A stretch of 11,139 bases of DNA, taken from the NCBI GenBank assembly GCA_023399815.1, contig JAEWOJ010000158.1, positions 1 through 11,139 on the forward strand. The letters run 5' to 3'. The translations under genes and the position numbers were made by a program. The notes under the pieces were generated by a model. That model saw only the letters and a program-made list of their open reading frames with translations. It searched no databases and was not told the DNA's origin. This DNA comes from Pseudomonadota bacterium (GTDB lineage: Bacteria > Pseudomonadota > Gammaproteobacteria > Xanthomonadales > Xanthomonadaceae). Positions 1 to 6,133 of this stretch are shown here, one piece after another; position 1 is the stretch's first letter; every line of letters begins with the position of its first letter.

Positions 1-214
1 CCTGCGTCCGGAGCAGGATCGGGAAACCCGCCGCGCGCTCGTCCAGCGTCTCGATATTGGCCGAGCCGGCCATGAAACCGTCGCGCAGCATCAGCAGGCT
101 GTAGATCGCCTCGTGCACGCTGGCCGCACCCAGCGAATGACCCGACAACGCCTTGGTCGAGGACAGCGGCGGCAGTGTCTGGTTGGCGAAGCGGCCGCCA
201 AGAGCCGGTGGCGG
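1..214 (-). pseudogene. fabB: fabB 3' remnant (3-oxoacyl-ACP synthase I, C-terminal part), 5'-truncated, runs off left edge
   Basis: Translating the minus strand from about 199 to 1 gives a stretch strongly resembling the C-terminal catalytic region of FabB, the condensing enzyme that elongates unsaturated fatty acids. Recognisable blocks are LPPLSSTKALSGHSLGAA, then HEAIYSLLMLRDGF and GSANIETLDERAAGFPI. The STK lysine and the GHSLGA histidine match active-site residues of the thiolase-fold condensing enzymes. The N-terminal three quarters, including the active-site cysteine, is absent. The frame is closed by TGA at 215-217, and there is no ATG or GTG between that stop and the start of homology. 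The M28 peptidase gene occupies the DNA where the rest should be. I therefore call a gene fragment, not a functional gene. The 3' end lies outside the window. A misassembly at this junction would look the same. Family identity is secure from the motifs; how the truncation arose is inference. Confidence 0.8.
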
Positions 215-229
215 TCAATGGCGGCCGCT
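190..229. repeat. Perfect 11-bp inverted repeat at the fabB remnant / M28 peptidase junction
   Basis: AGCGGCCGCCA (190-200) and its exact reverse complement (219-229) flank an 18-base loop. The hairpin begins ten bases after the M28 stop codon, so it could end that transcript, but no T-run follows on the minus strand. Each arm contains GCGGCCGC, itself a palindrome. The fabB homology stops at or just inside the left arm. Confidence 0.6.
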
Positions 230-238
230 GCGAATGCC

Positions 239-1939
239 TCAATCGTTGGCCGTGCGCTTGCCTTCCATCATGCGGTCGCGATTGGCCTTGAACGGATTGC
301 CTTCGTACCAGTTGGGCCAGCTCTCGCCAGCGGCCAGTTCCTTGCCCACGCCGTACAGCAACTCGAGGTCTTCCACCGTGCCATCGAGCTTCCAGGTGGT
401 GGGGTCGTATTCGTCGCGGGGGCTGTGGTAGCGGTCGCGGCCGTAGGCTTCCGCCGCCCGCTTGCCGGCCTCGGTGCCGCCGTCCAGCAGATCCTCGCCG
501 CCGTCGGCGTAGAGCGCGGGAACGCCCGCCTTGGCGAAATTGAAATGGTCGGAACGGAAATAGAAGCCGCTCTGCACCGAGGACTCGGCGTGCAGGCTGC
601 GGTTCTGCATGGCCGCCAGCGGCTTGAGGATGTCCTCCAGCTCGGAGCTGCCGTACCCGGTGACGGTCATGTCGCGGGCGCGGCCGTTGACCGACATCGC
701 GTCGATGTTGATCACGCCGGCGATCTTGTCCAGCGGGAACGTGGGATGGTTGACGTAGTACTGCGAACCGAGCAGGCCGGATTCCTCCAGCGTCACCGCG
801 AGGAACACCACCGAGCGCTGCGGCGCCGGCTGCTGATGGGCCATCGCATCGGCGATTTCGAGGATGCCGGCCACACCGGTGGCGTTGTCCACCGCGCCGT
901 TGTAGATGGCGTCGCCGGTCTCGCCCTCGTGCTTGCCGAGATGGTCCCAGTGCGCCATGTAGACGACGGCCTCGTCGGCGCGCTGGCTGCCGGGCAGGAC
1001 GCCGACCACGTTGCGCGACTTCTTCGCGGCGATGCGGCTCTTCAGGTCGAGCGACAGGGTGGTGTGCAGCGGCACCGGCTTGAAGCCGCGCCTGTTGGCA
1101 TCGCGGTAGGCCTTGTCCAGGTCGAGGCCCGCATCGGCGAACAGCTGCCGCGCGGCTTCCGCGCTGAGCCAGCCCTGGGCCTGCAGGCGCGGCTCCCTGT
1201 CTTCGGCAGCCGGCAGGTCGTACTGCGCTCCGCCCCAGGAGTTCTTCACCACGTCCCAGCCATACGAGGCGCCGGCGGTGTCGTGCACGATCAGCGCCGC
1301 CGCCGCGCCCTTGCGGGCCGCCTCCTCGAACTTGTAGGTCCAGCGCCCGTAGTAGGTCATGCGCTTGCCGTCGAACAGCCTGGCGTCGTTCACGTGGAAA
1401 CCGGGGTCGTTGACGAACATCACCACGGTCTTGCCCTTCCAGTCCTGGCCGGCGTAGTCGTTCCAGTCCTGCTCGGGCGCATCGACGCCGTAGCCGACGA
1501 ACACCATCTGGCTGGCGTCGATCTTCACTTCTGGCTGGCCGGTGCGGGTGCCGATCACCATGTCGTCGCCGAACCCGAGCGTGCGGTTGGCGTCGCCATG
1601 ACGGAGCGTGAGTACCGTCGAAGGCGCGGCGGTGGTCTCGGTCATCGGTACTTCCTGGAACCAGCTGTCGCCGTTGCCGGGCTGCAGGCCGATGCGCTGC
1701 ATCTGGTCGCGGATGTACTGCACGGTCAGGTCTTCGCCATGGCTGCCGGGCGCGCGCCCCTCGAACTCATCCGACGCCAGCGTCTTCACCAGCTCGGCGA
1801 AGTCGGCGGCATCGATGTCGCTGGAGAAGGCGTGCGCGGGCGGCGCTGCCTGCACGGGAGGCGGCGGAGGCGCCGCCTCCTGCTTGCAGGCGGCCAGCGC
1901 CGCGCTCGCGGCAAGGCACAACAGGATCTTGCGGGACAT
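239..1939 (-). CDS. Lipoprotein M28-family zinc aminopeptidase with PA-like insert
   Basis: Predicted 566-residue exported metallopeptidase of family M28, which removes N-terminal residues from peptides using two zinc ions. I chose the ATG at 1939 because it gives a lipoprotein signal peptide (MSRKILLCLAASAALAAC, acylated Cys18) and has GGAG nine bases upstream; an in-frame TTG at 1981 would bury the signal. A Pro-rich linker follows (24-34). Residues about 130-270 form a PA-like insert (VFVGYGV, GKTVVMFVNDPG, KGAAAALIVHD). The catalytic domain holds the expected ligands and base: His330 in MAHWDHLG, Asp351 in GAVDNATG, Glu385-Glu386 in TLEESG, Asp413 in NIDAM, His465 in SDHFNF. All are intact, so the enzyme should be active, anchored to a membrane facing the periplasm. 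Aminopeptidase specificity is inferred from the family. The gene lies 58 bp downstream of the solenoid gene on the same strand, with its own -10-like element. Confidence 0.93.
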   Translation of the reverse strand: MSRKILLCLAASAALAACKQEAAPPPPPVQAAPPAHAFSSDIDAADFAELVKTLASDEFEGRAPGSHGEDLTVQYIRDQMQRIGLQPGNGDSWFQEVPMTETTAAPSTVLTLRHGDANRTLGFGDDMVIGTRTGQPEVKIDASQMVFVGYGVDAPEQDWNDYAGQDWKGKTVVMFVNDPGFHVNDARLFDGKRMTYYGRWTYKFEEAARKGAAAALIVHDTAGASYGWDVVKNSWGGAQYDLPAAEDREPRLQAQGWLSAEAARQLFADAGLDLDKAYRDANRRGFKPVPLHTTLSLDLKSRIAAKKSRNVVGVLPGSQRADEAVVYMAHWDHLGKHEGETGDAIYNGAVDNATGVAGILEIADAMAHQQPAPQRSVVFLAVTLEESGLLGSQYYVNHPTFPLDKIAGVINIDAMSVNGRARDMTVTGYGSSELEDILKPLAAMQNRSLHAESSVQSGFYFRSDHFNFAKAGVPALYADGGEDLLDGGTEAGKRAAEAYGRDRYHSPRDEYDPTTWKLDGTVEDLELLYGVGKELAAGESWPNWYEGNPFKANRDRMMEGKRTAND

Positions 1940-1970
1940 CGAACCGGACTCCGAGGACTGGCGAAGCCCG

Positions 1971-1976
1971 ATTCTA
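1971..1976 (-). promoter_or_regulatory. Candidate -10 element (TAGAAT) for the M28 peptidase gene
   Basis: On the minus strand TAGAAT is followed by CGGGC and matches TATAAT at five of six bases. Transcription would start about 25 bases before the ATG, leaving room for GGAG. No good -35 box is visible at 16-18 bp spacing. Confidence 0.4.
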
Positions 1977-1997
1977 GGCAAGGTTGCGGGGAAGCGC

Positions 1998-2654
1998 TCA
2001 GTCCTTGGGGGCGGTTTCAGTGTCGAAGCGGCGCACGGTGGCGCCGCTGACCGTGCCGATGGAGGCGCTGTCGTGCACGTACAGCGTCACTTCGCGCTCG
2101 AAGTTGAGTGGGCCATCGACCACCGCATTGGGCCCGATGATGATGCGCGGCTTGCGCGGCGGCGTCAGCGACAGGCTGAACGACGGCTTGGTCACGCGGA
2201 TGCCGCCCTTCACGTGCGAACCGACGCCGACGGTGATGTCGCCGTTGACGGTCTCGATGTTGCGGCCGACCTCGGTGCCGACCAGCCCGATGCCGCCGTT
2301 GACGGTTTCCACGCCGCCGCCGATACGGCCGCCCAGGTCGATGAAGATGCTGCCGTTGACGGTCTCCACGCCGCCGGACAGGACCAGCCCGTGCCCGGCG
2401 CGGATGGCGCCATTGACCGTTTCCATGCTGCGCGCCTGCACGTTCTCGTCGGCGTTGATGCTGCCGTTGACGGTCTCCACGCCGCGCGCCTGCACGCCCT
2501 TGGCCAGATGGATGCTGCCGTTGACCGTGTCCAGGTCGCGGTAGACGGCGCCGGCCTCGGTGTGGATGCTTCCGTTCACCTTGCTGATGTCGTCGGATGC
2601 CATCGCCAGCGGGCAGGAAAGCCCCAGGGCCAGCAGAAGAAGGAATCGTTTCAT
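1998..2654 (-). CDS. Exported VNGSI-repeat beta-solenoid protein, function unknown
   Basis: Predicted 218-residue secreted protein. Residues 1-19 are a signal peptide (MKRFLLLLALGLSCPLAMA), most likely cut after AMA; Cys14 is in a poor lipobox context. The ATG at 2654 is preceded by GGAG at seven bases. The body is seven repeats of 18-19 residues, each centred on VNG(S/A/G/D)I, with Asn at 27, 45, 63, 81, 100, 119 and 137. The spacing 18-18-18-19-19-18 suits one turn of a beta-helix with a stacked asparagine ladder. Residues 155-218 leave the repeat (a basic PRKPRIII segment, then GPNAVVDGP, which resembles further solenoid turns). There are no catalytic motifs, transmembrane segments or C-terminal anchor. 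It resembles DUF4097-type or bactofilin-like polymer-forming proteins in architecture, but I cannot assign the family with certainty. It is divergent from envC (48 bp apart) and upstream of the M28 lipoprotein gene. Confidence 0.85.
   Translation of the reverse strand: MKRFLLLLALGLSCPLAMASDDISKVNGSIHTEAGAVYRDLDTVNGSIHLAKGVQARGVETVNGSINADENVQARSMETVNGAIRAGHGLVLSGGVETVNGSIFIDLGGRIGGGVETVNGGIGLVGTEVGRNIETVNGDITVGVGSHVKGGIRVTKPSFSLSLTPPRKPRIIIGPNAVVDGPLNFEREVTLYVHDSASIGTVSGATVRRFDTETAPKD
2205..2595 (-). repeat. Degenerate 54-57 bp tandem repeat inside the solenoid gene
   Basis: Seven copies of a unit containing, on the plus strand, a core like GCCGTTGACGGTCTCCACG recur every 54 or 57 bases. They encode the VNGSI turns. 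The cores at about 2239, 2296, 2351, 2410, 2464, 2518 and 2572 differ by a few substitutions but stay in frame. This is coding repetition, not a CRISPR or satellite. Confidence 0.75.
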
Positions 2655-2702
2655 CGCGCGTCTCCGTCTGGGAAATTCCGGTGGGCGGGAGTGGATGGCA
2701 GC

Positions 2703-4028
2703 ATGGCTGGGTACAATCCGCATCTGCCTGAAGTCACTGGAACGCCTTTGCAAGGATACCGCCACCGCCTGCCTGCCCGCTTTCCGGCGTTGTCGGCCTG
2801 GGGTGTCGGCTACCTGCTGGTGCTGTCCCTGGCGGCCATCGGCGCGCAGGCGCAGAACAATTCCCGCGATGCGGAAAAGAAGCTGCAGCAGGTGCGCGGC
2901 GAACTGAAAAGCGTGGCGCAGGAGCGGCAGCGCCTGGAGGGCGAGCGTGGCGAGGCGTCCAGGCGGCTGCGCGAAGCCGACCAGAAGGTGGCTCGCAGCG
3001 GGCGCGCGGTGGCCGATACCGAAGCGGCGATCCGCCATGAACAACAGACGCTGGCCGAGCTCCAGCAGCACCGCGCCACGCTGGAAACGAAGCTGGGCGG
3101 GCAGCGGCGCCAGCTTGCCGCGCTGCTGCGTGGCGCCTACCAGCTGGGCAACCATGCCCCGTTGAAGCTGTTGCTGTCGCAGGACCGCGTGGCCGATGCG
3201 AACCGCGACCTCGCCTATCACCGCTACCTGCAGCGCGAGCGCGCGCGGACGATCACCTCGTTGACCGGCGACCTGCAGGAACTGTCTGCGACCGAGCAGC
3301 AGATCCTGGCGCGGAGCCGGGAGCTGGAACAGTCCCGCGAGCAGCAGCGCCAGCAGGCGGCGGCCCTGGCCGAGGATCGCCGGCAGCGGGCGCAGGTGGC
3401 GGCCGAGCTGGACCAGCGGTACCAGGACCGCAGCGAGCGCGAGAAGGCGCTGGGCAAGGACGCGCGTGCGATCGAGCAGCTGCTGTCCAGCCTGCGTGCC
3501 GCGGCGGCGCGTGCCGAGGCCGAACGCCGTGCGGCCGCCCGTCGTGCCGAAGCCGAACAGGCGCGGCAGGCCGCCACCGGCGGCACGACGCGGACCACGC
3601 CGGGCAAGGTGCCGCCGCGGGTCACCGCGAACGCCCCCGCACCGAAGGTCGGCGGCCTGGGCTGGCCGCTGTCGGGCAACCTGCTGGCGCGCTACGGCGG
3701 CAAGCTGCCGGACGGCCGCACCAGCAGCGGCGTGCTGATCGGTGCGCCTCCGGGCACCACGGTGACTGCGGTCGCCGACGGCACCGTGGTGTTCTCCGAC
3801 TGGATGACCGGCTACGGCATGATCCTGATCGTCGACCATGGCAACGGCTACATGAGCCTGTACGCCCACAACGACACGCTGCTGCGCGATCCGGGCGCGC
3901 GCGTGCGCCGCGGCGAGGCGGTCGCGCGGGTCGGCAACTCCGGCGGGCAGGGGGTGACGGCGCTGTACTTCGAACTGCGCCGCAATGGCCAGCCGGTGGA
4001 TCCGACGACGTGGCTGCAGCGCCAGTAG
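2703..4028 (+). CDS. envC: EnvC-type murein hydrolase activator (degenerate LytM/M23 domain)
   Basis: 441 residues from the ATG at 2703. A hydrophobic segment (WGVGYLLVLSLAAIGAQAQ, 33-51) is the signal peptide, cut near Gln51. Residues about 53-290 are a charged, Gln/Arg/Ala-rich coiled coil. A Thr/Pro linker leads to a LytM (peptidase M23-like) domain at 318-438, with RYGGKLPDGR, ADGTVVFSDW, GYGMILIVDHGNGYMSLY and NSGGQG. The zinc ligands of active M23 enzymes are lost: SSGV stands where HxGxD should be and ALYFELR replaces HLHFE. This matches EnvC, which is not an enzyme but activates periplasmic amidases at the division septum. The adjacent S41 protease gene supports the assignment. The start is uncertain: the usual signal peptide would begin later, and TTG at 2748, preceded by GGAA, gives a shorter 426-residue protein. 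A TACAAT box at 2712-2717 lies inside the longer version. Confidence 0.92.
   Translation: MAGYNPHLPEVTGTPLQGYRHRLPARFPALSAWGVGYLLVLSLAAIGAQAQNNSRDAEKKLQQVRGELKSVAQERQRLEGERGEASRRLREADQKVARSGRAVADTEAAIRHEQQTLAELQQHRATLETKLGGQRRQLAALLRGAYQLGNHAPLKLLLSQDRVADANRDLAYHRYLQRERARTITSLTGDLQELSATEQQILARSRELEQSREQQRQQAAALAEDRRQRAQVAAELDQRYQDRSEREKALGKDARAIEQLLSSLRAAAARAEAERRAAARRAEAEQARQAATGGTTRTTPGKVPPRVTANAPAPKVGGLGWPLSGNLLARYGGKLPDGRTSSGVLIGAPPGTTVTAVADGTVVFSDWMTGYGMILIVDHGNGYMSLYAHNDTLLRDPGARVRRGEAVARVGNSGGQGVTALYFELRRNGQPVDPTTWLQRQ
2712..2717 (+). promoter_or_regulatory. Candidate -10 element (TACAAT) for envC
   Basis: TACAAT followed by CCGC matches the consensus at five of six bases and lies just past the ATG at 2703. 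If it is the real promoter, translation must begin downstream, for example at TTG 2748. There is no convincing -35 box. Confidence 0.35.
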
Positions 4029-4035
4029 CGCCGGG

Positions 4036-4051
4036 CCGCCGCCTGCGGCGG
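4036..4051 (+). terminator. Weak hairpin after envC
   Basis: CCGCCGC and GCGGCGG form a short GC stem with a two-base spacer (or a 6-bp stem with a 4-base loop), eight bases past the envC stop. No T-run follows, so read-through into the S41 gene is possible. Confidence 0.3.
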
Positions 4052-4123
4052 ATCGTAAACGCGCTCTGAGCGGGCGGTGCCGGTGGCGGCCCGCGTTCAA
4101 CGGGAATTCGGCCGGGCTTCGCG

Positions 4124-4129
4124 CATAAT
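4124..4129 (+). promoter_or_regulatory. Candidate -10 element (CATAAT) for the S41 protease gene
   Basis: CATAAT followed by CGG matches TATAAT at five of six bases. Transcription would begin near 4136, leaving a leader of about 40 bases with GGAG at 4167-4170. The -35 region is not recognisable, and part of the transcript may come from envC. Confidence 0.4.
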
Positions 4130-4176
4130 CGGTTCCGGCGCGCATGGCGCGCATCCGTTTTCTCATGGAGTGGTTC

Positions 4177-5601
4177 ATGCGTGTAGCCGGCCTTGCTGCT
4201 GCCCTGCTGTTCGCACTGTCGCCGGCCGTCGGCCTGGCGCAGAGCGCCCCGGACAAGACGCCGAAGGCGGACGACCCCAATGCCAAGGAGTCGGTCACCT
4301 CGCGGGTGCCACTGGACGAAATCCGCCGCTTCGTCGCCGTGTACAACGCGGTGCGCGCGGCCTATGTCGATCCGGTGGACGACAGGAAGCTGATGCAGTC
4401 GGCGGTGCGCGGCCTGCTGCTGGACCTGGATCCGCACAGCACCTATTTCGACAAGGAAGACGCCGAAGCCTTCGACGAACAGGCCACCGGCGCCTACGAA
4501 GGCATCGGCGTGGAACTGCTGCAACAGCAGGACAACACGCTCAAGGTGGTATCGCCGATCGACGACACGCCGGCTGCGCGTGCGGGGCTGCGCGCTGGCG
4601 ATCTCATCGTCGCCATCGACGGCAAGCCGATCGGCGCGATCGAGGCGATGGAGCCGCTGCGCGGCCCGGCCGGCAGCCAGGTGGTGCTGACCATCGAGCG
4701 CGGCGAGGAAAAGCCGTTCGACGTCACCGTCACCCGCGAGACCATCCGCGTCACCAGCGTGCGCAGCAGGATGCTCGAACCCGGCTACGGCTACGTGCGC
4801 ATCAGCACCTTCCAGGCCGATACCGGCGCCGATTTCCAGAAGCACGTTGCGCAGCTGCAGGCGCAGGCGGGCGGCAAGCTGAAGGGCCTGGTGCTGGACC
4901 TGCGCAGCAATCCGGGCGGCCTGCTCACCGCGGCGGTGCAGGTGGCCGACGACCTGCTGGATAAAGGCGTGATCGTGAGCACGCGCGGCCGCATCTCGGT
5001 CAGCGACGCCCGGTTCGAGGCGACGCCGGGCGACCTGATGAGGGGCGCGCCGGTGGTGGTGCTGGTGGACGCGGGCTCGGCCAGCGCGTCCGAGGTGCTG
5101 GCCGGTGCGCTGCACGACAACCAGCGTGCGCGCATCGTCGGCAGCCGCACCTTCGGCAAGGGCTCGGTGCAGACCGTGCTGCCGCTGGACAACGGCGACT
5201 CGGTCAAGCTCACCACCGCGCGCTACTACACGCCCAGCGGCCGCTCGATCCAGGCCACCGGCATCGTGCCGGACCTGGAACTGGCGCCGGAGGCGGGCAA
5301 CGCCGACAAGGACATGCCGGCCGCCATCGCCGATTTCAGCGAGGCCAAGCTGCCGGGCCACCTGCGTGGCGACGACGAAGCCGCCGGCGTCGCCACCGGC
5401 GTGGTGCTGCCGGGCGACGGGCCGATCCAGTCGGCGCTGCGCGAGCTCAAGCACCCCGGCGCGCTCGCCGCGGCCAAGCCTGCCGCTGCGCCACGGCCGG
5501 CGGCCACCGCCAAGCCGGAAGCCGCCCCCCAGCCCGCGGGCGTCACCGTGCCGGCCAAGCCGGAAGAGCCCAAGCCGGAAGCCGTCGACAGCGGCAAGTG
5601 A
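4177..5601 (+). CDS. ctpA: S41-family C-terminal processing periplasmic serine protease with PDZ domain
   Basis: 474 residues from the ATG at 4177, chosen because GGAG lies six bases upstream and the signal peptide then starts MRVAGLAAALLFALSPAVGLAQ, with likely cleavage near residue 22. ATGs at 4144 and 4165 are in frame but less suitable. The family's N-terminal segment (YVDPVDDRKLMQSAVRGLL, then DLDPHSTYF) covers about 63-91. A PDZ domain spans about 103-185 (GIGVEL, GLRAGDLIVAIDGKPI). The protease core has LVLDLRSNPGG (238-248), catalytic Ser303 within GSASASE and catalytic Lys328 in TFGKG, so it should be active. The enzyme class cuts near the C-termini of periplasmic and membrane proteins. 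The tail from 430 is low-complexity Ala/Pro/Lys. It follows envC by 148 bp; the envC-ctp order is common in proteobacteria, and Ctp proteases are known to trim or degrade peptidoglycan hydrolases. The ctpA name is by family, not a proven orthologue. Confidence 0.94.
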   Translation: MRVAGLAAALLFALSPAVGLAQSAPDKTPKADDPNAKESVTSRVPLDEIRRFVAVYNAVRAAYVDPVDDRKLMQSAVRGLLLDLDPHSTYFDKEDAEAFDEQATGAYEGIGVELLQQQDNTLKVVSPIDDTPAARAGLRAGDLIVAIDGKPIGAIEAMEPLRGPAGSQVVLTIERGEEKPFDVTVTRETIRVTSVRSRMLEPGYGYVRISTFQADTGADFQKHVAQLQAQAGGKLKGLVLDLRSNPGGLLTAAVQVADDLLDKGVIVSTRGRISVSDARFEATPGDLMRGAPVVVLVDAGSASASEVLAGALHDNQRARIVGSRTFGKGSVQTVLPLDNGDSVKLTTARYYTPSGRSIQATGIVPDLELAPEAGNADKDMPAAIADFSEAKLPGHLRGDDEAAGVATGVVLPGDGPIQSALRELKHPGALAAAKPAAAPRPAATAKPEAAPQPAGVTVPAKPEEPKPEAVDSGK

Positions 5602-5645
5602 CAGAGAGCCACACGGCTTGTGCATCATTGGCGCCGGTGTTGAAG

Positions 5646-5774
5646 CCCCTCTCCCACCGGGAGAGGGGTTGGGGTGAGGGCCGGGGCGAAGCCTCGCACG
5701 ACCATCACTCGTCACGAAGCTGCGCCCGAACCCTCATCCGGCGCTTCGCGCCACCTTCTCCCGATGGGAGAAGG
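5646..5774. repeat. Inverted pair of REP-like palindromic elements
   Basis: Between the convergent S41 and DUF1820 genes, element one (5646-5680) has a hairpin CCCCTCTCCC-acc-GGGAGAGGGG followed by TTGGGGTGAGGG. Element two (5731-5774) is a diverged inverse copy: CCCTCATCCGGCG, TTCG, then CGCCACCTTCTCCC-gat-GGGAGAAGG. The elements face each other across about 50 bases, like a BIME. This kind of repeat is widespread in Xanthomonadaceae intergenic regions. The strong stems may also end or stabilise both converging transcripts. No transposase is present nearby. Confidence 0.75.
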
Positions 5775-5782
5775 AACGGCGT

Positions 5783-6106
5783 TCAGCGCGGCTTGGTCGG
5801 CATCGGGAAGGGCGTGACCACCTTTTCCCCGGTGGCCGCATCGCGGATCGCCGACTGCCCCTTCTTCTCCACTTCCTCGATGCGCACGATGCTCTGCATC
5901 GGCAGGTGCAGCACCTTGGTGTCGCCGAACTCCTCGCGCAGGCGTTCCTCGGTGGGGTCCACCACCAGCCCGTCGTGGAGGTCGAACACCAGCTCGGCGA
6001 TCTCGTTGAATCCCCACAGATGGCTGCTGCCCACGTGCCTGGCGTACAGCTCGTACACCTTGCCGTGGTTGAGGAACGTGATCTTGTACAGGGGCTTGCC
6101 GCTCAT
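5783..6106 (-). CDS. DUF1820 family protein
   Basis: 107 residues, no signal peptide or membrane segment, so probably cytoplasmic. The N-terminus (KPLYKITFLNHGKVYELYAR), the WGFNEIAELVF block at 31-41, VVDPTEERLREEF at 48-60, the PMQSIVRIEEVEKKG block at 69-83 and a Pro-rich end (TPFPMP) match my memory of the DUF1820 family of short gammaproteobacterial proteins. Its molecular role is unknown. The length is normal for the family. It is 27 bp downstream of the rhomboid gene on the same strand. A perfect TATAAT ends seven bases before the ATG and no Shine-Dalgarno sequence is visible, so the message may be leaderless. Confidence 0.9.
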   Translation of the reverse strand: MSGKPLYKITFLNHGKVYELYARHVGSSHLWGFNEIAELVFDLHDGLVVDPTEERLREEFGDTKVLHLPMQSIVRIEEVEKKGQSAIRDAATGEKVVTPFPMPTKPR

Positions 6107-6112
6107 CGCCCG

Positions 6113-6118
6113 ATTATA
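6113..6118 (-). promoter_or_regulatory. Perfect -10 element (TATAAT) immediately upstream of the DUF1820 ATG
   Basis: TATAAT then CGGGCG then ATG on the minus strand. A start 6-7 bases after the box would fall at the ATG itself. The upstream 17 bases are GC-rich, and the best -35 match (GCTTCT, within the rhomboid stop region) is poor. Confidence 0.5.
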
Positions 6119-6133
6119 GGGACGCCGCGGCCC

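Noticed and set aside
150..240. Insertion sequence as the cause of the fabB truncation
   Set aside because: No transposase, terminal inverted repeats of IS size, or target duplication is visible; the neighbouring genes look native.
113..2050. Long plus-strand open frame (about 645 codons) opposite the M28 gene
   Set aside because: It begins at GTG inside the fabB remnant, has Arg/Gly/Val/His-rich composition typical of antisense frames in GC-rich DNA, and overlaps a gene with full catalytic motifs.
2205..2595. CRISPR-like array
   Set aside because: The repeats are in frame, imperfect, have no unique spacers, and encode protein turns.
2655..4346. Minus-strand open frame extending upstream of the solenoid gene across envC
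   Set aside because: The extension is antisense to EnvC and low in information; the signal peptide and ribosome binding site place the true start at 2654.
3622..5715. Minus-strand open frame of nearly 700 codons opposite the S41 gene
   Set aside because: Arg/Gly/His-rich shadow frame with no recognisable domain.
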